Source: Macropodus opercularis
Taxonomy: Eukaryota; Chordata; Actinopteri; Anabantiformes; Osphronemidae
NCBI GenBank assembly: GCA_030770545.1
Contig: JAUCMP010000026.1
Span: forward strand, 1,592,501 to 1,656,500
Length of the DNA stretch: 64,000 nucleotides
Direction of reading: 5' to 3'
Part shown: piece by piece, positions 1-10,450 of the stretch
How positions within the stretch are numbered: the first letter of the stretch is position 1
Layout of the letters: every line of letters starts with the position of its first letter
Position numbers and translations under genes: made by a program
The notes under the pieces: generated by a model
The model's database searches: none
Told to the model about the DNA's origin: nothing
The model's input: the letters and a program-made list of their open reading frames with translations, nothing else

Positions 1-67
1 GCTCATCGGTTCAGTAGCTGGAGGGTGTCTGTTACAATCTCAACATGCCGAATTGCCTCCTACTCAG

Positions 68-1166
68 AGCTGTTCACTGCTTCAGCGGTCAAAGTCCTTT
101 TGCCAAACTGAGATTGAGAAGCTGCTGGATGGGGAGGATGACGGGTCGAATGAGCTAATTGGAGACTTCACCAAGGTAAAGAAGACGGAAAATTCTCCTT
201 TTTTCACTTGCAACACAACTATGTGAACGAGCTCTTATCCCGTGTTTGTCTCCTTTAGCCGTTCATACTGCCCACAGTGGAGGGCAAACATCAAGACCTC
301 AAATACATTACCTCAGAGATGGTGAGCAAGCCAAGCGAACAACAACACACAGAGGTTGTAGCTACTACTTTCCACATGAAATCAAAGTGTTTTCTGTGAT
401 CCTCAGATGATGGCAGCTCTGAATGGCCAATTTAATAATCTAGTGGAGCAGGTCATCGTCATCGACTGTCGCTACCCTTACGAGTTTGAAGGAGGGCACA
501 TTAAGGTGAGTCATCAGCTGTTTTCAGTCTGAGCGCACCTGCTTCTGGTGCTTATGGTTCAATTGATGTCAAGATGTCGTAAGCGGGAAAACTTCTCACA
601 ATCCAGCCAACATGGAAAAGAAGGGTATTAAGTGTTAAAACTGTCTTGACCTTAAAAGTGGTTGACGGCAGGACTGAAATGCTTCTGTTCTCAGGGGGCT
701 CTGAACCTCCACCAAGAGGACCAAGTGGAGGACTTTCTCCTCAGGACCCCCATCGTCCCATCCTGCCTGGACAAGCGCGTCGTCATCATCTTCCACTGCG
801 AGTTCTCGTCTGAGCGTGGCCCTCGAATGTGCCGCTTCGTCCGGAAGCGGGACCGTGACATGAACGACTATCCCAAACTCCACTACCCCGAGCTGTACGT
901 CCTCAAGGGCGGTTACAAAGACTTTTTCCCACATTTCCAGGTTGGTTTTTCAAAGCCCATGCCTGATGATGATGATGATAATCATCAGTGGGTCGTTACT
1001 GAAAGCCTCTGTCTGTTTCTTCCAGGCGCAGTGTGAACCTCAGTCCTACCGGCCCATGCACCACGAGGACTTCAAGGAGGATCTGAGGAAATTTCGCCTG
1101 AAGAGTCGCACCTGGGCCGGGGAACGGAGCAAGAGAGACATGTACAGCCGACTGAAGAAGCTCTGA
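68..1166 (+). CDS. cdc25b: CDC25-family dual-specificity phosphatase, 3' part (likely cdc25b)
   Basis: This is the C-terminal catalytic half of a CDC25 phosphatase, which removes inhibitory phosphates from cyclin-dependent kinases and drives cell-cycle transitions. Five exons fit GT-AG rules: 68-175, 259-321, 407-505, 695-940 and 1026-1166. All junctions are phase 0, and 218 residues are encoded here. Seen motifs are ELIGDF, GKHQDLKYI, VIDCRYPYEFEGGHIK, the active-site loop FHCEFSSERGPRMCR (catalytic Cys codon 797-799, Arg codon 815-817), KLHYPELYVLKGGYK and a C-terminal SRLKKL. The HC-X5-R loop is intact, so the enzyme should be active. The N-terminal regulatory half lies left of the window. 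Bases 1-67 stay open in the same frame, but the pyrimidine-rich acceptor ending at 67 makes 68 the likelier exon start. Family assignment is firm. The B paralogue is inferred mainly from the downstream ap5s1 neighbour, because the tail reads more like CDC25A. Confidence 0.93.
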
Positions 1167-1945
1167 ACTGCCTTTGAGTCACGGCCCTCATCCCTGAAAA
1201 ACTTCCTTTCAGATTCCTCACAAATCCTGAGCCCTCACCCCAACACCGGTGATTCGTTTTTGAGAATTATGCCAACAGACGGGGATTTTAAAGTCTACGT
1301 TTCACCTCAAAATTGGCTGTATGCAAATGTAAGGAGACGTGAAACACTTGCCCTGAAGAACAGATTTTATGATCTGCAGCAGTGTGATCGTTTTTAAAAA
1401 CCACTTGGACCTACTGCTTGTTTAACAGTTTTTTTTATTCTGCTGGTATAAGCGAATCTGCCAGATTGCAACAATCCAACCAAACCACGTCTCCTCACTG
1501 GATGCTTGTTTTACCTTGAATTAGCCATGTCCTGTTTTATTTAAGCACTTAATTTAAATCCTTGAACTGGTGAGGTGCTGTGTTTTTATACTTTTGTTTT
1601 TGTTTTGTTTTTTTACATATAATTGGTTTGATGTATTGTCCCGTGTTTAGACGGTGATTTGTTAATTTGTTATGTCTCCCCCCTCAAAAAGCAAATTGGA
1701 TATTTCAAAAGTCTTTTTCCTCTTCTTCCTGATCAGTTGTGCTTTTCCCCTTGTTCAGAAGAAACCAAAACAAACAAACTACCTGTTAACTTTGCAGTGA
1801 GATTTTTGTGATGCTGCAGGTCGGCAAGTGTGAAGATTTTGGATCTAAGAGAAACAACTTTGTTTTGCGTTCTCCTCCTCTGAATGTTGTGGCGCAGGCT
1901 CGTAGGGAGCTGCTGAAATAAACATCCAATGTGCGTTAAACTGGG
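1167..1945 (+). other. cdc25b: cdc25b 3' untranslated region
   Basis: About 780 bases follow the stop codon without a plausible coding frame. The stretch is AT-rich with several T runs. The nearest good polyadenylation hexamer is AATAAA at 1917-1922, followed by GT/T-rich sequence, so cleavage near 1935-1950 is likely. Antisense open frames over 1733-2127 are low in coding character and were not accepted. Confidence 0.65.
1917..1922 (+). terminator. Polyadenylation signal of cdc25b
   Basis: Canonical AATAAA followed within 15-40 bases by a T/GT-rich downstream element. It is the first full hexamer after the stop codon. Confidence 0.6.
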
Positions 1946-3720
1946 AGCTCTTTGTTTTCTCTCGTTCTGTGTTTGTGGATGGTGCAACATACATTTGACA
2001 GGTTGTAAGATAAATACAAACATGTAAACACTTTGTCTGATGGACTGGTGACCTGCCCAGTGCTGACTGGGTTTGGTTTGCACCTTAGACCCAGGATGAT
2101 ACACGGACCAATTAAATCTGATGACATAACGTTATCACGATCAGTTCGTTTATTGGTTTAGCCTGAGGGGCAAAAAGTAAACGTTGCTCTGACACTTGGA
2201 CTCATTCACACAATGAAAGCTAAGTGACTTCTTACCTCCGTTACTACGGAAGTGTCCACATAAACCTGTAAAAGTAGCTACGTCACTATAGACTGAGTGG
2301 GCAACTCATTAGTCAGAGTCTAGTGAACGACCTGCTTTGCACATCACATTTCATGTGAAGCGCTGAACTGTAAGCTACAAGCCCTGACGTGCTCTTTGTC
2401 AAAGCAAACGTCTGAACTGTGTTTGCTCTTCTCTGCGGAGGGAACAGACCAGTTCCTGCTTTTCAAATCGTGCCTCTCCGGCCCTGGGAGTGGCGTCCGC
2501 GGCGGCACATGTCCACACATTCCTGCCTGTTAACAGTTGTGCTGTCACGTGCTGGGAGCATGTGAGCAGCTTGTAAACGCACAGCTCCCTCTGCTCTGGC
2601 TCGTCACCAGAGTTTGAACTCTGGGAAAGAGAGGGAGGCCTTTGTTTGCGTTCCACTGGCCGAGCTCTAAAGACTCATTTACAGACGTCGTTCAGCAAAC
2701 GTTAATGTGTTGGTTTGCAAAGACAATTAAATTCTTTACTGGCACTGAAACGTTTTGTTGCAAAAGCACAACGTTAGTTTATTCTTCACATGCTCATCGT
2801 TGGCTTCCTGCTCGTCTGCGTTGGACATTGGTCCTGCTGATACTCGACTGCTTGTTCTTGACTGAAGTATTTCAGAATCAGCGCGTCTGCAGCTGGGCGT
2901 CGCTGTGAAAACGCAGGTTATGACCCTGTGGGTGCAGCGGATGGGTGGGGTCGGCGCTTTCTCAGGTGAACTTGAGAGCAGCCGGTTTAATCCTCTGCTG
3001 CTGTGGAGGCTTCCTCACACCGAGGATGCCTTCATGTCCTGCTGCGAGCGCAGACGGGACAAAAGCATTTGTCCGTCCACTGCTTCTTGTTTTCAGCTTC
3101 CTTCATTTCAAACTCGCGGGGCCGTCTGTTACTGGCTGATCGCGTTTCCATTCACCCACATCCTGTTGTTCTCATTCAGCTGGTTCCTGTGTGACTCACG
3201 CTTCAATAATACTGAAACCTGTTCAGACTTTTCTTGTGGTGAAAAGTGAGGGCACATTAAAAAAAAAAAAGCTTCATAAACAAAGTGATGTTTCTCAAAA
3301 GCTGCTGCAGATGTAAATAAATGTAACCTTCGTTCTGATGTGGCCTGATTTGTGATGTGATCTGTTCCATACACACGTCGAACGTCGTGCTCTAGTTTTA
3401 ATGGCACTGAGCTTTGCATCAGAGCAGACGCGGGTCAGCAGGTGGTGGAGCAGCAGCTGGAGTAACAGCTGCCTCCCCGATGGAACAGCACAGGTCAGCA
3501 GCACATGCTTATTAATGCAGCGTTCCCACAGTTTCCACAGCTCAGATGAACCTGTGACCATCATGTGACAGCAGACGAGACAGGTCAGTTCGATTGAGCT
3601 ACTATCAATGCTAACCAGGAATAAACGTGTTCATCAATCAATAGAGATTCATTAATGGTTAAATTCTGTAGAAGCAGCGATTCAAAGTAACTTTCAGTAA
3701 GTTTTCTCGTCGTAATTTAA
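1946..3720. other. Intergenic region between cdc25b and ap5s1
   Basis: About 1.8 kb with no recognisable gene. It includes an ETS-like ACGGAAGTG at 2246-2254, a CRE-like TACGTCA at 2279-2285, a GC-richer block at about 2430-2640 with a CACGTG E-box near 2546, and a run of 12 A at 3259-3270. Several overlapping open frames of 60-114 codons occur at 2642-3564, but none resembles a known protein or has neighbouring splice structure. Confidence 0.6.
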
Positions 3721-3855
3721 TATGTGATGTGCGAGCGACACCTGGTGTTTGGCTACGGAAGCCGGGAGCGATCAGCTGACTAACACGGAAGTAGCAGAAA
3801 CATCACGGAGCGTTTTAAACGCTGTTCAGGAGGGTTAAGTGCGTTTCATGACACC
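3721..3855 (+). promoter_or_regulatory. ap5s1: Probable ap5s1 promoter and 5' UTR
   Basis: This short CpG-containing stretch lies directly before the ap5s1 start. It has two ETS-type GGAAG cores (near 3758 and 3787) and no TATA box, typical of a housekeeping promoter. An out-of-frame ATG at 3848 precedes the chosen start and may reduce translation by capturing scanning ribosomes. The exact transcription start cannot be read from sequence. Confidence 0.5.
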
Positions 3856-6055
3856 ATGGTTCGGTGTTTCCTCATCCACACCGTGTGTCCGGTCTCGGCG
3901 CTGTCTGCCGGGGAGAGCAGGGTCCTTTACTCGCGGGTCTTCGGTCCGGATGAAGCCATTCTGTCCGACCAGTACCGGGACCTCGGGCCGGAGCAGAGAC
4001 GGCTCCTGCAGAAGGAGAAAGTGGCTGCGGTGGCCAGGTGAGACAGATTTGACATGGAAGTGATTCAAGTACGGACGTACGTTGCTCCACTACGGGATGA
4101 ATAATGTAAAGTTACTGGTCCGGTGAAATGACAGCGTTTCTGTCAAATTGGACCGGTTCTGATGAAGATTAATAGAATATTTGCCTCAGTAATTTCAAAG
4201 TCATCACACATTCATCTCAGTCGGAGCATTTACATAAATAGTAAAAGAAGTGATGTGATATCGAACGTGTGCCACCAATAGACCGAACAGTTGAAATAAC
4301 AGCAGGACTTGAATGAGCTAATAATCATCGTTATTGTGGTTCAGTCTAATCTACTGCCTGGTATAATTCTCCAAAACTCATTAAAAACACAGACGGTTTA
4401 ATTGCAGCAGTTTTCATTGTCAAATTAACTTCATCAGCCTAAGAAATATTCGCCGTGGCTCCAGATGTGAACTGTGATTGGATCGTCTGTGACTCAGGCA
4501 GGTCCGAAGCGCCGTCTCCCTGCTGCGAGAGGCCTCGGACCGGCAGCTGGTGGAGATGCTGCCGGGTGATGAGGCTCTGGCGCTGCAGGAGGCCGACAGC
4601 GGGGTGGAACGCCTCCGAGCTGGAGACCCCTTCCCCGTGGAGATGAGCGCCCTGTGGCTGGGAGTCCAGAGTCTGGCCTTCACGCTGGTCTGCGAGCCCC
4701 ACGAGAACCTGCTGCTGGCCGAGGGAACCCTCCGCAACCTGACCCGGCACTGCCTGGAGCAGCTGCACATGCTGGGGCAGGGCAGCGAGGTGAGACCGGA
4801 ACAGACCCAGAGCAGGAAAAGTGAATTAACACGTCGACTAGCAATAACACATCTGCCTTCAAACTGTTTATTTATACAGCAATAACATCTCAAGGTAAGA
4901 GTTGTTTGGAAAACCCGACAGATCCCACTGAGCACCACCGTCTGTCAGTATGATCCTCATCCTTCCGCGTCTTTTTCCACAACGCAATAAAGGTTTCTCA
5001 GCTCTAACGCAGCGCTGCAATCAAGCCCAGTGTTCGTTATAAAGCGTTAAGTCGTGCGACAGCAGAGAAATATTATTTCCTCTTAAATTTCAAATGTGGC
5101 GACAGTCGTCGGTCTCAGAGGGATTTGGATTCATAGACGCAGTAAGTGGATCTAACCGGGCTGAGGTAACATCATCCAGATAATCTTTAATGTGTCAATA
5201 ATTTTTTGAAAGGACAATGGAAAAAAATCTTTCTTCATTCCTGAATCAGGACTAAGCATCTGTTTGAAGCAGACATGTGAGCGTGTTCTGCTGCACGCGT
5301 GTTGGCTGAGGAATAAGGTCGAGCTGCTGCTTCTCCTGTTTGCATCCAGTGTGTGTGCTTGAGTTTAATGAATCAGACGTCTGGCTGTGTTCGATTTACT
5401 GTTGGCCAGTGTGTGAAGCAGGGATTAGAGGAGGAAAAGATGTATAATTGGAGAGTTTAGCTCTTCCCCTCCTCCTTGGGAGACATTTTTTATTTTGGTC
5501 TTAAAGGATAAAACTGGTGAGATTCAACAAATCCCATGAAAAGATCAAAACCAACAATGGATTGATCCCACTAACATGTCTGTTTATCCCCATCTCCTTC
5601 CTCTGAGCCGTGGAGCCGCTCTGAGGTCCAGAACAGAGACGCTGCCGCACGGCGACGTTTCCCTTCACCTAAATAAGCCAAGAGATTCAAATGCAGCGTT
5701 TGCTGAGAACAAGGTTCTGCTGTTTGGGCCCCATCATTGATTCCAGCCCCTCAGTGATTAACATCTAAAGATCCTCACTTCTCTGATTCTTAATGGCAGA
5801 GCTGCTGTAGGTGTTCCTAATAAAGTGGCCAGTGACACGCTCTACACTTGAACGAGAGCATAGCTTGGCCACCAGTGACCGCCAGTGTCCTCACGACCTC
5901 TGACCTCTGACATCGCTCTCCTCCAGGTCCTGCTGAGGAGCAACCGCATCGACGCTCTGCTCAGCCGCCTGCTTCCTCACGGGCAGCTCCTCTTCCTCAA
6001 CCACCGCTTCGCCCAGAGTCTGGAGAAGGAAGTGGCCGCCTATATGGCCAAGTGA
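3856..6055 (+). CDS. ap5s1: AP-5 complex subunit sigma-1
   Basis: This encodes the small sigma subunit of the AP-5 adaptor complex, which acts with SPG11/SPG15 on late endosomes and lysosomes in protein sorting. Three exons fit GT-AG rules: 3856-4037, 4498-4789 and 5927-6055. Exon 1 ends two bases into an Arg codon completed by exon 2. The product is 200 residues, the same length I recall for human AP5S1. Conserved segments seen are MVRCFLIHT at the N-terminus, RVLYSRVFG (about residues 22-30), LWLGVQSLAFTLV (113-125), HENLLLAEGTL (129-139) and LLPHGQLLFLN (173-183). They fit the longin-like sigma fold. The start is the ATG in strong Kozak context (ACACCATGG). The gene looks intact, with GC-rich third positions. 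It follows cdc25b on the same strand, as in human. Confidence 0.95.
4038..4497 (+). other. ap5s1: ap5s1 intron 1
   Basis: A 460-bp AT-richer intron with GTGAGA donor and a CAG acceptor at 4495-4497. Apart from the splice sites I see no feature in it. Confidence 0.85.
4790..5926 (+). other. ap5s1: ap5s1 intron 2
   Basis: An intron of 1137 bp with GTGAGA donor and CTCCAG acceptor. It contains a retroelement-tail fragment at 5805-5835 and a second strong donor-like AAGGTAAGAG near 4894 with no matching exon. No other gene is visible. Confidence 0.85.
5805..5835 (+). repeat. L2-type LINE/SINE 3'-tail fragment
   Basis: The text TAGGTGTTCCTAATAAAGTG followed by GCCAGTGA is a phrase found repeatedly in fish genomes, which I associate with 3' tails of L2-clade retroelements or SINEs that borrowed them. 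Only the tail is recognisable; no body or target-site duplication was found. The family assignment is from memory. Confidence 0.5.
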
Positions 6056-6835
6056 CTCAGAAGGTGCTGTGCGCTGAGGGCGACTTCTGCCACCTCTGGT
6101 CCCTCGCTGCCGGCTTCCAAACATTCACGCCCGCCGTTGTTTGCCTTTGGAGACTTCTCGGCGGCGGCAGAAGAAGGGACTGCTGGCATCTGCTGTTTCA
6201 GATTGCACTTGGTAAACACACGGAGTGGTAAATATCTCCCTCAGCCACTCGCTGCTCACTGTTGACTGTTGACTGTGTGGGAGGCTTCAGTTCAAATCCT
6301 GTTTGTCAAATTGAAGAGTGGAAAGAAGAATGTGGCAGATTTGAGAGTGCGGCTGAGGAGGCCATTGAAAAGCCACTTGTCAGCGTCAAAGGCTGTTATT
6401 TATCTGATTCACCGCAGCGTGACCTTGAGCTGCCAGGCTTCACCTGTGCTTTGACTGCTTTTGGAATATGAGTGAATCTCCAGTGCATTATTGGCTCATC
6501 CTGACCTCTGGTGACTCGGCTGTGGACGGAACAGTTGCCGTTTGTGACTTCGTGTGCAGTAAGAAACGGCAGGAGCAGAGCGTAACCATCTGCAGAGATG
6601 CTGGCCTGCAGGAAGCATCACACACACCAAGTACCGTGATCATGTGTCGCAGCCCCAACGGCTCCTCCTCAAACTTTTACTGTTGGCACCGAACCTAGAA
6701 CCAGAGCAGAGTTTTGAGGTTGAGGAGAATTCTGTCCGGATTCCAGCATCAGTTACTTTGATCTTCTCTCATTTCACTTTTTTTCTTTACTTTATGTTAA
6801 AAAAATAAATCTAATTTCTAGTATTACCCCGGGCG
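6056..6835 (+). other. ap5s1: ap5s1 3' untranslated region
   Basis: About 780 bases after the stop without a supported coding frame. They end near the polyadenylation hexamer at 6804-6809 and a GT-rich element at about 6833-6845. A second AATAAA at 7073-7078 could give a longer form. Confidence 0.6.
6804..6809 (+). terminator. Polyadenylation signal of ap5s1
   Basis: AATAAA inside an A-rich stretch, followed about 25 bases later by a GTGTTGTTTG-type downstream element. This is the most likely 3' end of ap5s1; an alternative hexamer lies at 7073-7078. Confidence 0.6.
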
Positions 6836-6875
6836 TGTTGTTTGAAACTGAAGTGGATCACGTTCCACTGCTGTA

Positions 6876-6892
6876 CCAGCAGGCGGCGCTGA
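6876..6892 (+). promoter_or_regulatory. CTCF-like motif, + orientation
   Basis: CCAGCAGGCGGCGCTGA matches the usual CCASCAGGGGGCGCTR core except for one C within the G run. It sits just past the ap5s1 polyadenylation signal, a natural place for an insulator. Binding is inferred from motif only. Confidence 0.45.
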
Positions 6893-7487
6893 AGGGCCCT
6901 GAGCTGCAGACTGAGGCGCAGTGGAGTGAACCATCACTGGAACCTGGATTCACCAACGCAGGCACAGCTGCTGCGTTCGCTCCGTGTTCGCCTCCAGCTC
7001 GAGGAGGTCGCGGCTGCGGCAGCTTGACTCGCTGCAGGCTCCGCTGCTGAGCAAAGGGTTTGTCACTGAGCTAATAAAGTGCGTTAAAGAGGAAAACGCT
7101 GGGCTCCTGCTGGGATCCCACCTTCGTGCTCCTTCGTGGCTCTGGCTGCATGTTTGGCTCTTAGTCCAGGACGGATCAGACACATTGGTTCAAAGGAATT
7201 GATTCGATTATTTCGAAAGGACAGTGTTTGTTCACACGCCTCAGGTTTAATCACACACCTCCAGGGCTTATGAGTGGTTTCAGGCACTTTTTGTCACTTC
7301 TGCTGACATTTCTCTGGTATAAACACATTAAACAGTTAATTTCCAAGGGAAACGTGTGGATATGGAGACACATTAGGTTTTATTGACTCCTTTAGCTCAG
7401 CACATACAGTTGTTTGGCTTCATTAGCGTCGGTGGGTTAAACTGTGCCAAACTAACTGCAGAGACAGGCCTGAGGAGCTCGGCTTCA

Positions 7488-7503
7488 CCCACTAGGGGCC
7501 AGT
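7488..7503 (+). promoter_or_regulatory. Weaker CTCF-like motif, + orientation
   Basis: CCCACTAGGGGCCAGT resembles the CCACTAGGGGGCAG form with a one-base change in the GGC core. It lies about 600 bp from the stronger motif at 6876 and in the same orientation. Confidence 0.3.
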
Positions 7504-10130
7504 GTGTAGCCAGAGATCTGCACCTTGTGCTGTTGCTAACCGGAGACAAACAGTTTCACACAGCAGCTCCACCGCTGCAACATCACGAGTTTCAAATGAG
7601 CCGCTAGACATCAAACACGCAGCCTCAGATTGCTCTGGTGTAAAACCGGTTCGTAATTACGTCTGATTAGTGATGCAGAGGCGCAGGAAGCTGATCTTTG
7701 TCTGCAAACAGCTGTTCGATAAAATGCATGAGAGAGTGTCAAGTGGAAATGAAAGTGACAGTATCTGCTGCAGAGTCTGTGCACGAGCACGATTGTGTGT
7801 TTGTATGATCCGTCCACGTCTCACCAGCGCAGGATTAGGAGGAAGGATGCTAAACATCAGCGTACGAATAAACACGAGTGGATTAGGAAGAAGTCGGAAG
7901 GATGGAGAAGCTGCTCGTTTAACAGCAATGCGACGACTCGCTTGGCTGTGCAGCGAGGCCACTCGGGGTTAAAGGTAAAAGATTAAAAGGATTCGGGTTG
8001 TGAGGAGGCGCTCGGCTGAGTGCAAGAAGTTTCTATTTCAGCCAAACACTGATTAGCATGAGACACAGGCTCGTCTGTGAAATGAAAACCTGAGCACTCA
8101 ACAGCACTTACACAAGGAATAAACCCCAGGCCATTAACTGAAGTACAGAACATTCTCATAGCAAAAACAATCTTAGACTATTCAACAACTTTGCAGGTTG
8201 TTTTTTGCGCAGCTGAGCTCTGACAATAAAAAGCAGCCGTGGAGAGAAACGTTTCTCAGGAGGACGATGGATGCAGACGGACACGGAGCAGCTCAGAAGG
8301 ATTCCTCCCGTCTGCGACGTCACAAAGAGGCAGGGACGTCGTCCTGGCTCTGGCCTTCGCTGTATCGCTCTTTATTTCGCTTCATCGTAACCTGTCTACA
8401 TGACCCCTCCATCGTGTCCTGAGAAGGACTAACCTGCAGGGCCGTGAGGCGTCTTCTCGGAGCTGCCTGCATATTCAGTCCAAAGCCGACACTGTGGCGT
8501 CTCCGTCACCGCCTCCGTCCTTTCCGTTCGGTTCTCTGCCTCCCATCAGCCTCCAGCGCCAACAAAAGCTTTCTCATTGAATTTAGCGCCTGACCGTTGA
8601 ATATGCCAACTCTTGAGTTGAAGGATTTTCCTCTTAATATTTTTTCTCCTGCCTCATTAGATGTCTCCCTGACTATTGTACGGCTCGTGGCGGGAGCACA
8701 GTGGAGAAAATGGGCCCAGCTCCAGCCAGGGGTTCAGTATGAATTTCAATGCGAGTTGACAACTTATTCACTTTAGCCTCTGTCAGGGCGAGCGGCGTGA
8801 AATACCTGAACGCCACGGCTCCCATTCATACACATTAGCCTTCGTTTCTACTCCCTCTCATGCGTTCAGCCCCAGAATTTCAACTATGCCTCTCGCAGGC
8901 GGCCGTTAAGTGGGGTTTGCATCCGAGTGGAGGATGAGGAAGCTCAGTGATAACGGCTGAACACTGCTCACATGAAGCGTCGACGTAATCATCATCGTAA
9001 TTTCTCTTCCTTGTTCTTCTGCCATATTTCTGCAAATGATACCTGGGGAGTTCTGAAAGCGCATCCCCCTCCTCCGCAGCGCGACCAAACACCCAGGCAG
9101 AGAAGCGCTGCCCCAGCAGGAGAGAGATGTTCTCCCTCACCATCTCAAACCTTGTTAGAGTTTCAATTTCAAGCCTTTTATTTCATGTTTTTCCCCCAAA
9201 GCTGCTGGAAAAATGTTTGTCTTTTTCAAATTCCCAGCCATCTACCGCGGTGTGAATACAGATGGTTGCTGTGACGTTATCCAAGCACCTCGAACAACTC
9301 AATTAATGCAAAATACAGTAGAAGTCAATTAGTACTTAATTAGGTTCTTTCTGCCGCGAGATTCCTCGGTAGGTTTGCTGCTGTTGCTCATTATCAATGA
9401 AAAAGCTGCACAGTCTGCGGGGAAAGAGCCGAGTAAATATAATACATAAATGAGAACAAGGCCTCTCGTATCTTTTTGTGCTTCCTGTTTTTGGTTCTTT
9501 TTGTTTACCTCCCATAAAATTGGTTTGTTGGTCTGTAAATAAGCCGAGCGATGAAGTATTCCAGTCTGGGAAAGGCCACATGCTCCTGACGCCGCCGTCG
9601 CGCCTCAGAGGGGATCACACGGCAAACAGGACGCCATCTGCCTCTGAAGCCATTTAAACCGAGCGTAGACACAGACCTTCACGCTTTCGTTTTTCTTGAT
9701 AACACCAGGAATGGACGGTAACACGCAGGGCTGACCGCACGGAAACCTTCTGCTCTTTAATTGGCCGCAATTGATCTTTAATTGCAAATGTGAGGGTGAT
9801 TAAAATAATGGTGCAGCGGTTATGGCTTGTCTGTGGTGAAACACCATCCTCTGGAATCATAATCCCCACAGTGCTGAGCAAATGTGATCATAGGCAGCAC
9901 AGAGCAGCCGCTATAAAGTGTTATGACCGCCTCAATAAATTAACTTCAGAGAAAGGCTGAGTCTTTTCTATTACAGTGAGACAGTGTTTGACTCATTACG
10001 TCCCCTTCGCTCTTCACACCGAACCTCTTCCTAAAGTCTCAGCCTGTGGGGAAGCCGAGAACAAAACCGGAATTTAACTCGGTTGTTTTGCTCACAATGC
10101 AAAGTTTCACTTCAGGTTGTTTATTCACAC

Positions 10131-10450
10131 ATGCAAATTAAAAATAAGTGCGAACGCAGAAGGAGCGTGTCGAGGTAAGAGCTGAGGAGAGCAGGTGTTA
10201 AACAACCCGACTACTAAATGCAAGCGTCCGCTCCACCCTTACGAGGACAAGCGGGTCGGATGATGGATGATGGACCAGTTGGGAAACTTATTTTATGTTG
10301 TCTGAACGCCAGCTGAGATGTCAGACCCAGGCTCTGAACACATTTGTTGGGTCGGAGCCTGCGATCTCTACGTCACAACATCCCTTCTCGCATCTTCAGG
10401 CAGATGCCACTCTTAAGGTAATCTGCATAAATAAACCAGCCAATTTGCAT
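10131..10450. promoter_or_regulatory. Paired octamer (POU) motifs
   Basis: ATGCAAAT lies at 10131-10138 and its reverse complement ATTTGCAT at 10443-10450, within AT-rich sequence that also contains TTATGCAT. Perfect octamers are known POU-factor sites. A role as an enhancer is an inference. Confidence 0.3.
10241..10274 (+). repeat. Retroelement-tail-like fragment
   Basis: ACGAGGACAAGCGGGTCGGA followed by two GATGGATGAT-type units resembles the AAGCGG plus GATGGATGGA tail common to fish LINE/SINE copies. It is short and diverged, with no body recognised. Confidence 0.35.

Larger units (their letters stand above)
6836..10240. other. Gene-free region downstream of ap5s1
   Basis: No supported gene. 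It holds CTCF-like motifs at 6876-6892 and 7488-7503, and AT-rich blocks between about 8560 and 9900 with many TTAAT/ATTA cores that resemble conserved non-coding DNA. Open frames of up to 101 codons at 7657-7972 occur on both strands over the same bases and lack family resemblance. Confidence 0.55.

Noticed and set aside
635..934. 99-codon minus-strand frame across the CDC25 catalytic exon
   Set aside because: Shadow of the real + strand exon at 695-940.
4420..4938. 172-codon minus-strand frame across ap5s1 exon 2
   Set aside because: It is the shadow of a GC-rich coding exon on the opposite strand.
7657..7972. Overlapping 100-codon frames on both strands
   Set aside because: Equal openness on both strands points to composition, and no family resemblance or splice structure was seen.
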